A stretch of DNA of 64,000 nt from Acheta domesticus (GCA_031308135.1 JAHLJT010009419.1:178086961-178150960), one strand, 5' to 3'. Shown: positions 21,419 to 32,399, counted from the stretch's first letter. Numbers and translations are program-made. The notes: a model not told the origin generated them from the letters alone.

Positions 21419-22080
21419 GGTTACGAAACTGTCCTTACAAATCTATCTCTCTCAGGTGGGTTGACTTTCTGCATAGTCCATACCAAACTATTATAGTTAC
21501 TAAAACCAGAATTTGTGAAATGATAATCGATAAACTCACAAACGGTGTGGATTTATTTGAGGTCAGAATCGCGAACGAATGCATTTGAAAATCAGGCTTA
21601 AATGATCGATACTGCTCATTTCTGACCAAAGTCTACCTGGGAATAAACGAAATAAATTAGTAGAATCTTGAAAGGAAAAATGCTCGTTATTCTTAGTTCA
21701 ACGATAAATAAATCGTCTCATTCTGACTGACACGACGAGGATTAGCTTAAGCTCAATTAAACATTTACTAGGTTAACTAGAACGAACAGGAAAGAGTGAA
21801 TCATAACGTTAATGAGCTCACAACTTTCATTTCTCTTTGAACCTCTTCATTAAATTTTAAAAGAATTTCATTTTGTTGGGACCATTATTTTCCAATATTA
21901 AAAATGGCGTCTTCTTCACCCACGAACCGTTTTCTTTCATTTTATCCCTTGCCATAAAATTGCGATCTATTATTGTGTCAACGTTTGTGAGGTCTCATCC
22001 TTTAATCTACCATTTAGATTATAAAGAAAAAAAAGTCACAGCCAAAACTTTCTCCGTGGAATTACGATTCTCCCTGTAGT
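21419..22080. other. No gene recognised
   Basis: AT-rich gap between two CpG islands, without structure I can name. Confidence 0.5.
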
Positions 22081-23000
22081 CTCTTCAAACACCTTAAGTC
22101 CTATTACAGTCACACCTCTCCCCCTTTTCCTCCAAACTCCCCCACTTCCCCACTTTTGGGTATTCGCACCATGAAATGGCTGGTCCTCGCTTCTTACTCT
22201 TCCGCCACTCGGATACTTCGGCCATTTTAGGCTTCCCGGCCGTCCTATGTGACTCCGGGCGCGTCGCGAAACGACCTCTCCTGTGTACCGTCCCCTTCCC
22301 TGAACTTCCCCTGCAGCCCCTTGAGGCCGCCCCTTGCCTCCCCCTTCTCCTCCCTCAATCTCAAGTGCGCCGTTTACCTCCAAACTCTTCCTCCGCCGCG
22401 CCGCGCCGCGCCGTCTCGCCCTGGCTGCTTCCGCACAACGCCCACGCTGGGCGATCTCAGAGCCCCGAGCCCTTGCGCCGGCCGCGCCTTCGCCACGCCC
22501 CCGACCCGCGCTCTCCCCGCCCCTCTTCGCCTCTGATGCGACTTTCCCTGGACGCGCACCGCCAAGCCACGCCACGCCACACCACGCCCAGCCTCGTTCC
22601 GTCCCGCTTCCCGTCTGCACCCCATCCCGCCCTGCTCTCTTCGCTCCGTCCTTCCACGCACCGCCCCGATACGCTTCACCCCTCTCTCCCGCCCTTCCCT
22701 CCTGCCTGCCCTGCCCCGCCCCGCCCCGCCCTGCCCTGCCCAGCCTCGCCCTGCCCTGCCACGCCCACCCCCATCCCGCCCTGTTCTCCCCCTCTCCGCC
22801 TTGCCCCGCCCCACCCTGCTCCGCCCCATCCCGCCCTGTCCCGCCTTGCCCCCATCCCACCCTGACCCCATCCCGCCACGCCCCATCCCGCCCCGCCCCC
22901 ATTCCGCCCTGCCCTGCGCCCCATCCCGCCCCGCCCCGCCCCATCACGCCCTGTCTCATCCTGCACTATCCCTCCCCGCCCCATTCCGCTCTGCCTCCGG
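22081..23000. repeat. C-rich degenerate decamer/pentamer array with CpG island
   Basis: From about 22560 to 22990 the top strand is built of CCCCGCCCTGCC, CCCATCCCGCC and similar 5- to 11-bp units in degenerate tandem order. The left part is CpG-rich unique sequence. Up to 307 codons are open on either strand (G/A/R- or P/S/R-rich), all compositional. Confidence 0.75.
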
Positions 23001-23149
23001 TTGGCCCACTGTGACCCCTTTGGTACACGCGCCAGTTAATTCTCGGCCCACCTCATCTTCGCCCCTCGTTTCATCTAGCCCATCCTGCTCCTACTGGCAT
23101 TTGCTCCATCACGTACCCTAGGTCGCTCCTCTCACTCTCCACCTCCACG

Positions 23150-23870
23150 TCGTAGCAACTCCGTCGTGTCCCCGACTCTTCACCGCGCCCCTTTCTCCGC
23201 TGCGCCCGTTTCGCCGTCGTTGCTGCCTGGCGTACAACGGCTGCGGCGCCCGGCGCGCCTTCAGTCCCCGAGCCCTCGCACCGCCCGGCCCCCTCCCCCG
23301 CCTCCACCCCCGCCCCCGAACCTCACCTTGAGCGCGGCCGCGACGGCGCTTCCGTCGCCCGGGGCGCCGCTGCGGGGCGGCGCCGGAAGTGGCCGCGAAG
23401 TTGCGAGTCGCTGCGCGCGCGCCCGCGCTCTCGGCCCGGACCGCCCCTTCCGGCGGTCCCGCGGCGCCGCCGCCGCCGGTCGACGGCGGGGGCGGGGACA
23501 CCGTGGCAGTTGCGGACCCGCGTCGCAGCCCGTCGCCTCCCCCCGTCCCTCCCCCAGCGCGGCCTCAAGTTCGCCGCGCACCGCGTTGTTGCGATGCGCT
23601 TAGCAAGGCTTTGGGAGTTGCGCCGCGGACGGTAAGCCCCGTGGCCCCGCCCCCGCCCCGGGCCCCGGCCCCGTCACACTGCCCTTACCCTCCCCGCCCC
23701 CGCCCCCCGCGCCGCCGCAGACCGCATCCGCCGCCGTTTGAGCTCCTGCCACAGTCGCCGCCACCGTCGCTACTGCGGGGATCTGCAGAAACCGCTTCCG
23801 CACGCCCTCCCCCCCCTATCGCCTCTTGGCTCACCGCTTCACCGCGAAAAATTCGCTCTCTCTAAGCCTC
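23150..23870 (+). promoter_or_regulatory. CpG island, candidate promoter/first exon
   Basis: The most CpG-dense unique sequence in the window, including GC boxes (CCCCGCCC) and CGCGCG runs. A donor-like GACG|GTAAGC occurs at 23632 on the plus strand, so a non-coding first exon ending there is conceivable. No ORF with recognisable domains is present. It fits an unmethylated promoter, but there is no transcript evidence. Confidence 0.35.
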
Positions 23871-25095
23871 TCCGCCGCCTTCCCCTTGCTTTTATTCGTT
23901 TACGGGATGCGGAACTTCCTGTCTCCGTATACATGAATGCGCATTTCTGAAATTTCGCTGAAAAAAAATTCTCTCGATGGAGATGGCTATGATAATATTT
24001 ACTTATATCACTAGCTTGTTCTTACGTCATCCTCGTTGGATTGTCCCGGTAATAATCGGCAGATCAGTGGTGCCGGCGATTCTGTTGAATGTTTCTGTGG
24101 TTATCTCAAGTGCATTGCATTTATTGCAATAACAATAGAAATCTACGCGATTAATTAAAAATATTAAAATCACCCAAGATACATTCATTATTTATGGGAT
24201 GCGGAACTTGTTGCCTTTGGTTTTTAACGGAACTTTAGCTTAGAAACCAGCTTTATGAAGAGGACTGATAAAATGCGTTACGATTTTCTTCTGGTATCCT
24301 CATCTTTTAATTTTGATTCGCCTTTGTGACGTACTACCTCGAATTTGTGTCATTGGCACTATATCGTGTGGTTGTGATGAGTGCCCCGTACATTCCACTC
24401 CACTGATTTTTGACATTTCTTTTACGATCAGTACGAATAATGAATTGTTCAATGTAATTAAATTATCTAACGAGCTTTATAGATGAAAATAATTTCGATT
24501 ACGTATTTCGAATCAATTTGAATGAGAGGTGATCGATTCGGAACCACAAGATTTTACAGATTCAGTTTTCTTTACCTATAAATTTCTTTGTTAGAGACTT
24601 TAATTACGCAGGTAGTAAACTTTAATTTATATTAATTCTTACCTCTCCAGTTCGTTTTATAATTCTGAATTTACTACCTGAACAGTTTTTGCATAATAAT
24701 GAATGACATTTCCATATATCAAGGCTGATTGTATCATACATGAAAAATCGCATGAATTTACTTTTTACGGTTGCAGTTTCAAAGATTTTTCCTTATTGTC
24801 AAAGAGCATGCTTTATTAAAATTTTAATATCTACTTGAAGCGTTTGCAGATATCATTAAACTGAATTTATCTACGATATTAAACCTTGTTGACTTTTATC
24901 TACTAACTAGCTCACATTTATTTTATTATTTACAAATGTTCCAGTCACTCGACAGAATGAGAATCATGAACCGTATACAACTTCGGTCACTAGCTGCCGT
25001 TATTGTTTAAGTCATTACTAATTTCTATGCATCACATCGTCAGTTCTAAATGTTACGTCCAGCATCACCTGTTGCCCATTATTATTGTTAAACTA
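23871..25095. other. No gene recognised
   Basis: AT-rich. A short direct repeat GGGATGCGGAACTT occurs near 23905 and 24196. Nothing else was noticed. Confidence 0.5.
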
Positions 25096-25199
25096 GTGTT
25101 TTAGCAGTGAACAATGTCCAGTTTGTCCCCATCTTGGTTGGTTGTTTGAAAGCCTGCTGCTGGATGAGGATGTTCGTTTGGCGTTTCTCGGAAGCAGAT

Positions 25200-26130
25200 C
25201 AACGAGTGTAATCTGGAAAGCAAAGCCGGACTGCGGTGGCAGCAGTGGTAGTACTTGTGGCGTTGGTGGCGAGTACGCAGCAGCAGAGGTGAAAAGGCGC
25301 AGAGGTGCTGGGGGAGGTAGGAGTGAAGTGTCAGGGCGAGGGTGAAAGTTAGGTCGAGGCGAGGGAAGCACCAGCGAAGCTGATGGCGGATGAAGCGAAG
25401 TCGCAGGGGAAGGCGGAGGCCAAATCGGAGGCAGAAGGAAGGTTGCGGGGAAGGCGGAGATGAGGGCAAAGGCGAAGTTTGAGGTGAAGGTGAGAGTGGA
25501 GACAGGTGGACGAGAAGATGAAAGCGAAGGTGGTGGTAGAAAAGGAGGGTCAGGCGGAGATGGATCTGGATGTGGAGGTAGAATAGGAGGCGGAGGTGGA
25601 GATGCATTCGAAGGTAGAGATAATGGAGAGGGGAAGGCAAAGGCGTAGACAAAGCCGTAAGCGGCGGTGAAGATGGATGCGGAAAAGTGTGATGTAAAAG
25701 CGTGATGCAAACGCGGATGCAAACGCGGATGCGAATGCGGAGGCGAGTGCGAAAGTGAAGGCGAAGGAGGAGGACGGTGGAGGCGAAGGCGGAGACAAAG
25801 GAAAAGGCGGAGGCGAAGTTGAAAGGGGCGGGTAAGGTAAAAGCGGGAGTGAGAGGGAAGGGTGGGTGGGCGGAGGCGAAGGCGCGTGTCGCAGTGGCGA
25901 GGAAAGTGCAGGCGAAGGTAAATACGAAGCCGAAGTCGAAGAAAGGAACGCGGATTTTTAGGTGAAAGCGAGGGCGAAGACGAACGCGAAGGTGGTGGCA
26001 AAGGTAAAGGCATAAGCGACCGGGATGTCGAAGGCAGAGGCGGAGGTGGAGGCGAAAGCGGCGAGGAGGCGCAGGAAGCGAAGCTGGAGTGAGGGCGAAG
26101 GCAGACGATGCGTCGAAGCGACGGCGCGGT
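25200..26130. repeat. Purine-rich degenerate hexamer array (GGCGAA/GGCGGA)n
   Basis: About 900 bp in which the top strand is dominated by GGMGRA hexamers (GGCGAAG, GGCGGAGG, GCGGATGC), with strong purine skew. Minus-strand frames are therefore open for up to 457 codons as Leu/Pro/Arg/Phe/Ser-rich text, and plus frames read Lys/Ala/Glu/Gly. It is a degenerate microsatellite, possibly able to form triplex DNA. It is not a gene. Confidence 0.8.
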
Positions 26131-26267
26131 TGCAGCGATGGCCATAACTGCCCGGCGCTTGCACTCCGCATAGCAACCATGCGACCTGCGCGGGATAATC
26201 TTTCGGTTACGTGAACCTCCCGCTTTCTCGAATCTTCGCGTTGGCTGCTGCACCGGCGCGGCGCGGC

Positions 26268-26296
26268 GTGGCGTGGCGTGGCGTGGCGTGGCATTG
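26268..26296. repeat. (GGCGT)n short microsatellite
   Basis: Five copies of GGCGT ending in GGCAT, immediately after GCGCGGCG. It lies at the right edge of the purine-rich island. Confidence 0.85.
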
Positions 26297-26335
26297 CGTT
26301 AGGCGGAGCCGAGACCGCCGGCGGCGGCAGCGACC

Positions 26336-26480
26336 GAGCGCAGAGGTCAGTGCCAAGGTGAGTTGACCGGTGGATCGGTTGCGCAACGCTAGTCCGCCTG
26401 GCGCCACTTGGCCCCAACCTCCCACGCACTGGCTCGCAACCAGCGGTTTCCCTTATTCTAGAGTGCATTGTCATCGTTGC
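26336..26480. repeat. 145-bp dispersed duplication, copy 1
   Basis: Shares GCGCAGAGGTCAGTGCCAAG, then GATCGGTTGC.CAAC, CAACCTCCCACGCA, TCTAG and TTTGTCATCG-type blocks in order with 27708-27850. A consensus splice donor, AAG|GTGAGT, is present at 26358 in this copy and reads GTGACG in the other. The two copies flank hAT-like copy C. Origin unknown. Confidence 0.7.
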
Positions 26481-26491
26481 AGACTACGATG

Positions 26492-27181
26492 ATGATGATT
26501 AGGGGGCGGATTTCGATGACCTAAAACATTACCAATAATGATCAATGAAATGCTCTTAAAATGTTTTTAAAATGCCCTAAAACAAAGAAAAATGACGTAA
26601 AAATATTATCAAAACCACTTCAAATGAGCGACTCAAGATGTTGGTTATATTACTGATGTAATTGAGGCTTCTTTCTTTTGTTCAAGTGAGCTAAGCTGGC
26701 AAACGTTTGGTTTGGATTGTTCTCTAAAACAAAAGCTCTGTCTTTACTTATCGCGAAATCGGCCGAACTGAAAATGGCGCCGATAGGCGTCACAGGAACC
26801 TTAGATTACATAGAACTCACAACGGCCGACATTACAATATTGGAGCGAAGAAATCCAATAAGCTACTCAAGAATTCTGTGATGAACATTTGTTGCATCTC
26901 GTAAATATTGTTTGAAGTATACATCATTAAAATGATATTAAAGTAGATGAAATCGGCGAAAAATGCATTAAAAATGACGTAAAATGGCAAACAAATGACT
27001 TATTAATCGAAATCGACCAAAAATGCAACCATGCGAAAGCTTTTGGTTATGTTAAATTATCTATAAAAATAGGACATTTCTTTTTGTCATAACATAAAAT
27101 GAATTTATATACTAAACGGCATTGTTCTAAAGTGGAAAGAAAAAGATGACAATTCATTAAAATCCGCCCCCTATTGATGAA
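26492..27181. mobile_element. hAT-like non-autonomous element TAGGG-1, copy C
   Basis: The element proper is 26500-27173 (674 bp). The ends are inverted repeats: left TAGGGGGCGGATTTCGATGA, right reversed TAGGGGGCGGATTTTAATGA (18 of 20 match). The flanking 8-mers are ATGATGAT and TTGATGAA (6 of 8). The interior is AT-rich with AAAATG(A/C)xxTAAAA phrases also seen in copy B. No transposase. This copy has the best-preserved ends. Confidence 0.85.
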
Positions 27182-27707
27182 GATTGAGCAAGGCCGTTTC
27201 CCATTGTCTACTCCTTTTTTTGGGAAAGGTATCATAAATTATTTTTACAAGTATTTACTAGTTTTAGATGGAATTTGGTTTAACACATCTGAGTATTTGG
27301 TTTGAAAACTTTCAAACAATTTTAAAATTAAAAAAATACCATTATTTTGCTTTGCTTTGCTTCATACAATTTTGTTGTAAACATTGTAACATTGCAACGA
27401 TATTTATTTTTAATTTAAAAATGTTTGTACTGTTTCCAAATCCAAGACGCAATTCACTGATGAACTGAATCCAGGTACGTCTACACTAACACAGACGTTA
27501 AGATTCTGACATATAGATGTCATCAAGAAATCTGTCATTACGAAAAACTAATGTACTCATTATTGGGTCTTGTTAGGCAGAAAAGTGTCGATTGTTGATT
27601 TTTGGCCATATTTGGAATTTGTTGAGACAAGAAATTGGCATTTCGCTTCGGTGTAATTGGCTAGATGTTATTCCTTGGCCAGTATTTAATGTTAGCTTCT
27701 CCGCGCG
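27182..27707. other. No gene recognised
   Basis: AT-rich, with short open frames only. TTTGCTTTGCTTTGC is a brief slippage run near 27347-27362. Confidence 0.5.
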
Positions 27708-27850
27708 CAGAGGTCAGTGCCAAGGTGACGTGGACGAAGGATCGGTTGCACAACCCGACTCCACGTCGTCTCAACCTCCCACGCATGGTCTAGCGACGTG
27801 TCCTCTAATTCTAGGCTGCTTTGTCATCGACATGGATTATTGTAGTTGTG
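27708..27850. repeat. 145-bp dispersed duplication, copy 2
   Basis: Second copy of the block described at 26336. It diverges by roughly 25%, with the donor-like GTGAGT changed to GTGACG. It is GC-richer than its surroundings. Confidence 0.7.
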
Positions 27851-28768
27851 ATATGGCAGCCGGTAGCTTGTATCTGTTTCATAGGTTTCTGGGAATAGCT
27901 GATGGAAGTTATGAAAGAGTAGGAGCATCTCGGAAAGAGGTGAATTCGAGCGGTTTGGATCAAATATGATAGACAATCTAAAAAATGCTCTTTACGATCA
28001 GCCTCTTTAATTTTGTTCACATTGTCATACAAATTTAATGTTTTTGCATTGATTAGAAAACTCACTACGTAGTAAAATCACTTCCGCTTTTAGGGAAACA
28101 TTTACAACATAAAAATATAATAAACAATATGAAATAGGAAAAATAATTATAAAGAAAAAAATAGTGTAATATTTAGTGTAATGTTCTTCCCAAATCAGAG
28201 GGAAACATTTTGTGTAACATCTGTAATAAAAATAATAATTGTGTGTATATTTCGTGTTTTCGTATCATTTCGCTTGTTTGCACTACTAGTTCGCTTTGCT
28301 AGTTTCCAGCGAACTCAAAATTATCTATCTATGCGAATGTGATGGCTGATGCATCCAGACTTTCTGGAGAATATGTTCATAATTATTTGTTTTTTAGCGA
28401 TCAGTGTTTTATTACGATGGCATTAAAATTTTTGAGGACATTTTTTGTTGTTAATTAGATTTAATTCGTAGCACTTGTTTACGAGATGTAGCCCGAAAAC
28501 TAGTGTCTGAGTGGTCTGAGAACCTTTGGGTAATTGATAGCCGACCGTCAAAATGTTATGATCCTCAGTTGGGATACGATCTACCTACATCTCGAATATT
28601 ATTGAAGTTTTAAAAATTAATCATTAAAAATGTTCTTCATATAATATAATTGAGGCTTGTAAGGCACATCTGCGCTCATTGTTTTAAACTGTCCCAGGAA
28701 AATCAAGTTTCTGGTATCTGTCGCTAAAAAAGATCTCTAAAAAAGGAGAAAGTGTCTTTGAAATTTGT

Positions 28769-28828
28769 AATTCACGATACATCATTCTGACAATGAAATT
28801 GTAACATATTGCTATTGGAGGAATATCC
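28769..28828. repeat. 60-bp direct repeat, unit 1 (unit 2 at 29209-29268)
   Basis: Starts ATTCACGATACATCATTCTG and ends GGAGGAATATCC. It is identical to 29209-29268 except for three bases in the middle. The copies are 440 bp apart, so the pair could be the two ends of a short direct-terminal-repeat element or a duplicated site. Confidence 0.85.
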
Positions 28829-28858
28829 TTTATTTGCGTAATTCACTGATTTAGTTCA

Positions 28859-28892
28859 TTTTGGGAAAACACATCAAGTTGTTTTCCCAAAA
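28859..28892. repeat. Perfect 13-bp hairpin
   Basis: TTTTGGGAAAACA (28859-28871) and its exact complement (28880-28892) flank the 8-base loop CATCAAGT. Confidence 0.9.
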
Positions 28893-29479
28893 CGCCTCGG
28901 GAATAGAAAGAAATTTGATCTGTCACCTAAACGGCTACAGTTTAGAAAAGAGCATCACACAAATCCTTATATCTCATTTCCGGTTAGTACTTAAGGCTTT
29001 TAAAATTTTTTGTAAGTGTGCACATACATTTAAACCTCACTGGTATAACAATAAATTAAAAATGTTTATTCGTAATAATATATCAAAAACAAAAGGTTAT
29101 TCAAAACAGAATTTGATACTGGATGTCAGAGAAGATTTATGAAGGAGTTTACGTTTCTCGGCAAAAAAATTGTTCACTGAACTTTTTTTTCATATGTAAA
29201 AAAAATATGATTCACGATACATCATTCTGACAATGAAATTCTGAGATATTGCTATTGGAGGAATATCCAAATCGTGAATATCGTGAATCCAAAATCATAT
29301 TAATGGACATGGAAAAATTATCAAGTTTAATTTCATCATTTCATAATTATTCAATTTCAAACATTGAAATTATTTAATTTCATGTTTTCTAAAGACACGT
29401 TCTAGGATTGTGAGGAACTCCGTGTTTCTCACCGTGTACCTCCGTGCGTCACGCAAAATCCTATTATTCGTATTTAATG

Positions 29480-29900
29480 AACGACGTCGGCTGTCGTCTG
29501 CCGAAGCTCACCTCACCGCCCAAGGAAAAAAAACCGGAGCCGAGTGCATAACCCGGGTTCCGCCGCCGTAGCCGCGTTGATCTGCATGGGCGGTGGCCCG
29601 AGATAATCCGCCGGCGGCGTCGTAGTCGAGCGGCTTGGAGCCCGGAGCCCTGGGATCGGACCCCGACGCGGCGAGGCGAGGCGAGGCGAGGCGAGGCGCG
29701 GCGGGGCGGGGCGGGGCGGGGCGGGGCGGGGCGGGGCGGGGGCGGGGCGGGGCGGGGCGGGGCGGGGCGGGGCGGGGCGGCGAAGCGGGGCCTGCAGCCC
29801 GGCGCCGGATGTTGACGTTCCGTGCCGCTGCCTGCTCTGACAACGGCCGGCGCCCTCTGCGGATGCGCCGGCGCCCGCGCGCGTATGTAACTATTCGTGT
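29480..29900. other. CpG island containing a G-rich pentamer array
   Basis: GC-rich block centred on (GGGGC)n. Flanking unique CpG-rich sequence includes GCCGGCGCC-type palindromes. Frames on the minus strand read Ala/Pro/Arg repeats and have no coding meaning. Confidence 0.55.
29670..29780. repeat. (GGCGA)n then (GGGGC)n microsatellite
   Basis: Six GGCGA units (29670-29697) grade into about 16 GGGGC units with one GGGGGC slip. The run supplies many consecutive G4 tracts on the plus strand and should form G-quadruplexes. Confidence 0.95.
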
Positions 29901-30044
29901 ATGTAACTACGCGCCGTTTACATAAAGGGCGTGTTCGAAGATTTTCTTTCACTTTGCGAGCCCGGGGGCAAGACGTAACCGAGTTGTATTTTATTTAATT
30001 TATTAAATGTACTGTTCAATTTTTATCTATATATTTATGTATTA

Positions 30045-30110
30045 CGTGCTTAGGCGGGAGAACGAGCCTGATGGCCCGAGTCTCGCCACATAAATAAAGT
30101 CACTATTCTT
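30045..30110 (+). repeat. Retroelement 3'-tail block joined to a microsatellite
   Basis: AGGCGGGAGAACGAGCCTGATGG-type sequence through GAGTCTCGCCACATAAATAAAG matches 13520-13600. Here it is followed within a few bases by a (CTT)n run, as if the microsatellite grew from a retroelement tail. Confidence 0.5.
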
Positions 30111-30113
30111 CTT

Positions 30114-30181
<68 letters not shown>

Positions 30182-30196
30182 CATCATCATCATCAT
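30107..30196. repeat. Compound microsatellite (TTC)n(TTA)n(TCA)n
   Basis: About 12 TTC units, then about 14 TTA/ATT units, then six TCA units in immediate succession. It is a stepwise one-base drift of the same trinucleotide. Confidence 0.95.
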
Positions 30197-30429
30197 TAAG
30201 TAGTCAAGCCTTGCTTTTCATCTTAGCCTTTTTCATCTTTCTCCTTTTCCTCTTACCGTAGTCTTCCGAATTTTGTCTTTCGGTTCCTTGAAATCTGTTT
30301 CGTTGAATTTCGGTTCCTTGACTTCATTCTCCGTCTTCCGGTTCGTTGCCTTCTGATTCGTCTTCCGGTTCGTCGTATTGCTTTTCTTGTTTTTCTTGTA
30401 CTTCTTGTTGGTCATACTCTTCTCGTTAA

Positions 30430-31440
30430 TTTCTCGCATATGTACGTATACACTGAGTAATACTCGTATATGTAGAATAAGAGAAAATTATGTCATGCGG
30501 TGGAAAATCGATTTCAAGGTTTTAGGGCCCAACATTTCAAAACAGTGTGTGTGTTTAAATACGTCCGCTCGTCTGCCCGACCGTTCGTCCGTCGCGTGTG
30601 AACAACATTAACGCCTAAACATTTTCTAAGACATTTTCCAAAATGAATATTCACCGATCGGTTTGGCCCGACTATGGATGTCGGAATTTGAAATTAATTC
30701 TTTGAATATTGGAGCTATTTCACAACAGACCCTTGAAACATTTTCAACAGGTTTTAAAAATTGGCATCAAAGTTTTTCTTTACATTTCTTTCTAGAATAG
30801 TCTTAATATCTACGAAGGTGGTCTAGGTTAGATGTTTACTGTTAACTCCAAAGTTTTGAATATAGACAAATTTTAAGTTCTCTTGGAACCTCATACAACT
30901 ACATAATGGAAAGTTGAAATGTTTTTACCTTCTCACTTCAAAGCAGAGAGAAAGTTATGTAATGCTGCGGATAAAACAGCCAATTTTCGGCAGAAATATT
31001 CTTATTACAAGCCCCTGGTAACGAAAAAGTGGGTAAATCCACTTGCTAAATTTAGAAAAAAAATACTCCAATACGAGGTGTAGTCAGAATCCACGTTTTG
31101 TGACTCCTTGTTACCAAAAAATCAAATGACGGGAAAACGTCTCTCCGTCCGTCTTTGAATAACGCTAGCGGCTAAACCGTTCAGCCGATTTTCACCGAAA
31201 CTGATTTTCCAGAATAGATGTGGCTGATGTAGCGGCTCCTTGAATTTGAAAACCGATATTTTCATTTACTTTACATGAAGCCCCTAGGACATTTTAAAAA
31301 TTTTCAAAAAAAGGTTCCATCGTTTTTAATTAAATTTTGTTGTTGGATAGTGTGAAGGACGTTAAAGAAAATGGGGTAGATCTCATGTTCATTAAAAACC
31401 CTAATTTTTCAAAAATTGCAAAAGTTCAAAATTTTTTCCG
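30430..31440 (+). repeat. Dispersed repeat family D, copy in plus orientation
   Basis: Corresponds in order to the reverse strand of 46340-45780: ACGTATACACxGAGT, AAGTTATGTAATGCTGCG, GCCAATTTTCGGC, AGTGG(A/G)TAAA, TTGCTAAATT, CxCCGTCCGTCT, AACGCTAGCG(G/C)CTAAACCGTTC and CGATTTTCxxC. About 1 kb is shared at roughly 70-75% identity by eye. No protein or terminal structure is recognised, so it is an unclassified interspersed repeat. Confidence 0.7.
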
Positions 31441-31457
31441 AGTCCTTCTATAACTGT

Positions 31458-31946
31458 CACGGTCAAGTGATTCGGCCGCGTGAGATAGATGCTTCCGGCA
31501 TATGAACTCAAGTTCAAGAACTTCAAGGCAGTGGGTTCGAATCCCCTCTAAAGCATGAATTTTTAGTGTGTGTACGTTACATGGGAAGGGGTGGCATTCA
31601 GAGAGTCTCCTGTATTACATCTATTCTCTAATCCTTCCATAGACTCTGGGCTGATCGGCAATTGCGTGTAAGATGAGCGTGTAAATTGAGGAGTTGATCC
31701 CCAGCAACGAACAAAGGTTCAAGCGTCGAGATGGGGCTGCCATGTGCAAATACGTAAGGGTACAGAACCGATATGGGCCTCTGCGAGATTTGGGGAGCGA
31801 GAGAGAAGATGAGTTTCACTGGAAATGCCCTCAGAGGAGTGGTAGGCCCATCCAGATTTTTTAGGTGTCGATAGATATAAGCTGGGAAGAGGATGGGGCA
31901 AAACCTGAAAGCTAGCCCGTACTCAAGAGTATAGGAAACTAACTAG
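31458..31946 (+). mobile_element. SINE-2 copy 1 (tRNA-derived)
   Basis: The head has a B-box, GGTTCGAATCC (31534-31544), preceded by an A-box-like region about 60 bases upstream. The body parallels 33020-33505: GTATTACA.CTAT, CCTTCCATA, GTGTAATTGAGGA-type, CGAGATGGGGC, TACGTAAGGG and GAAGAGGATGGG(G)CAAAA. About 490 bp. Polymerase III transcription would be expected if recently active. Confidence 0.75.
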
Positions 31947-31983
31947 TGGGAGAAATAGTAGGGAATGGTGCGGTGTTTACGAT

Positions 31984-32043
31984 GAAAACATAATTTTGAA
32001 TAACAAATGTACGTTCTGAATGCTTATTCAAAATTATGTTTCC
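31984..32043. repeat. 20-bp stem hairpin
   Basis: Two arms of 20 bases (31984-32003, GAAAACATAATTTTGAATAA; 32024-32043, its complement with one mismatch) around a 20-base loop. It lies just downstream of SINE-2 copy 1. It could be a MITE remnant. Confidence 0.85.
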
Positions 32044-32280
32044 ATTTTCACATTTTATTATAATTTTCCAGTTTTCTTTCACTCGAATTTGTTTCATAAT
32101 ATTATTTGCAATAGATTCCATTTATTTAATTTAATTTTCATTTGTCAATTTAAAAATTATATGTCAATTTCACATTTTATAGTTTTTTTTAAAAATTTAA
32201 TTCATAACAATATTCTGTAAAAAAATTTTAATTTTTTAATTTTTGTAACTTAGATATATTATCATCACTATTATTATTTT

Positions 32281-32329
32281 TGTAGCACTGAAGATGGCCG
32301 CAATGCGGCCGAAAAAGCTTTATGCCACA
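32281..32329 (+). other. Hammerhead-ribozyme-like core
   Basis: CTGAAGA (32288-32294), one unpaired T, a perfect 6-bp stem GGCCGC/GCGGCC with a 3-base loop, then GAAAAAG. The flanks TGTAGCA (32281-32287) and TGCCACA (32323-32329) pair at 6 of 7 positions as stem I. It shares CTGAAGATG...CGAA and the downstream GCCACAA with the motif at 2061. The extra U in front of stem II deviates from the consensus core, so catalysis is uncertain. Confidence 0.4.
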
Positions 32330-32399
32330 ATAAAGAATTACAATGGAGAGCCAGCACCTCGTATAGATTTCAATGATAGTGGGAGAAAGTTTGTGTCAT

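Larger units (their letters stand above)
27851..29460. other. No gene recognised; short repeats and a hairpin
   Basis: Contains a 60-bp direct repeat (28769-28828 and 29209-29268) and a 13-bp hairpin (28859-28892). The 93-codon frame at 28861-29142 begins inside the hairpin and matches nothing I recognise. Confidence 0.5.

Noticed and set aside
20604..23865. Frames of 100-307 codons, Pro/Ser/Arg- or Gly/Ala/Arg-rich
   Set aside because: Produced by C-rich tandem arrays and CpG composition. They overlap on both strands.
25093..26474. 457- and 386-codon minus-strand frames
   Set aside because: They read through the purine-rich hexamer array as Leu/Pro/Arg/Phe/Ser text. Two frames are open at the same time, and no domain is present.
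29670..29780. Resemblance to disease-type GGGGCC expansion
   Set aside because: The unit here is the pentamer GGGGC, and no gene context is present.
31461..31545. Genuine tRNA gene at a B-box
   Set aside because: The acceptor and D arms do not pair, and the same body sequence follows at 33020, so it is a SINE head. The same reasoning applies at 15807, 41398, 51517, 51993 and 53763.
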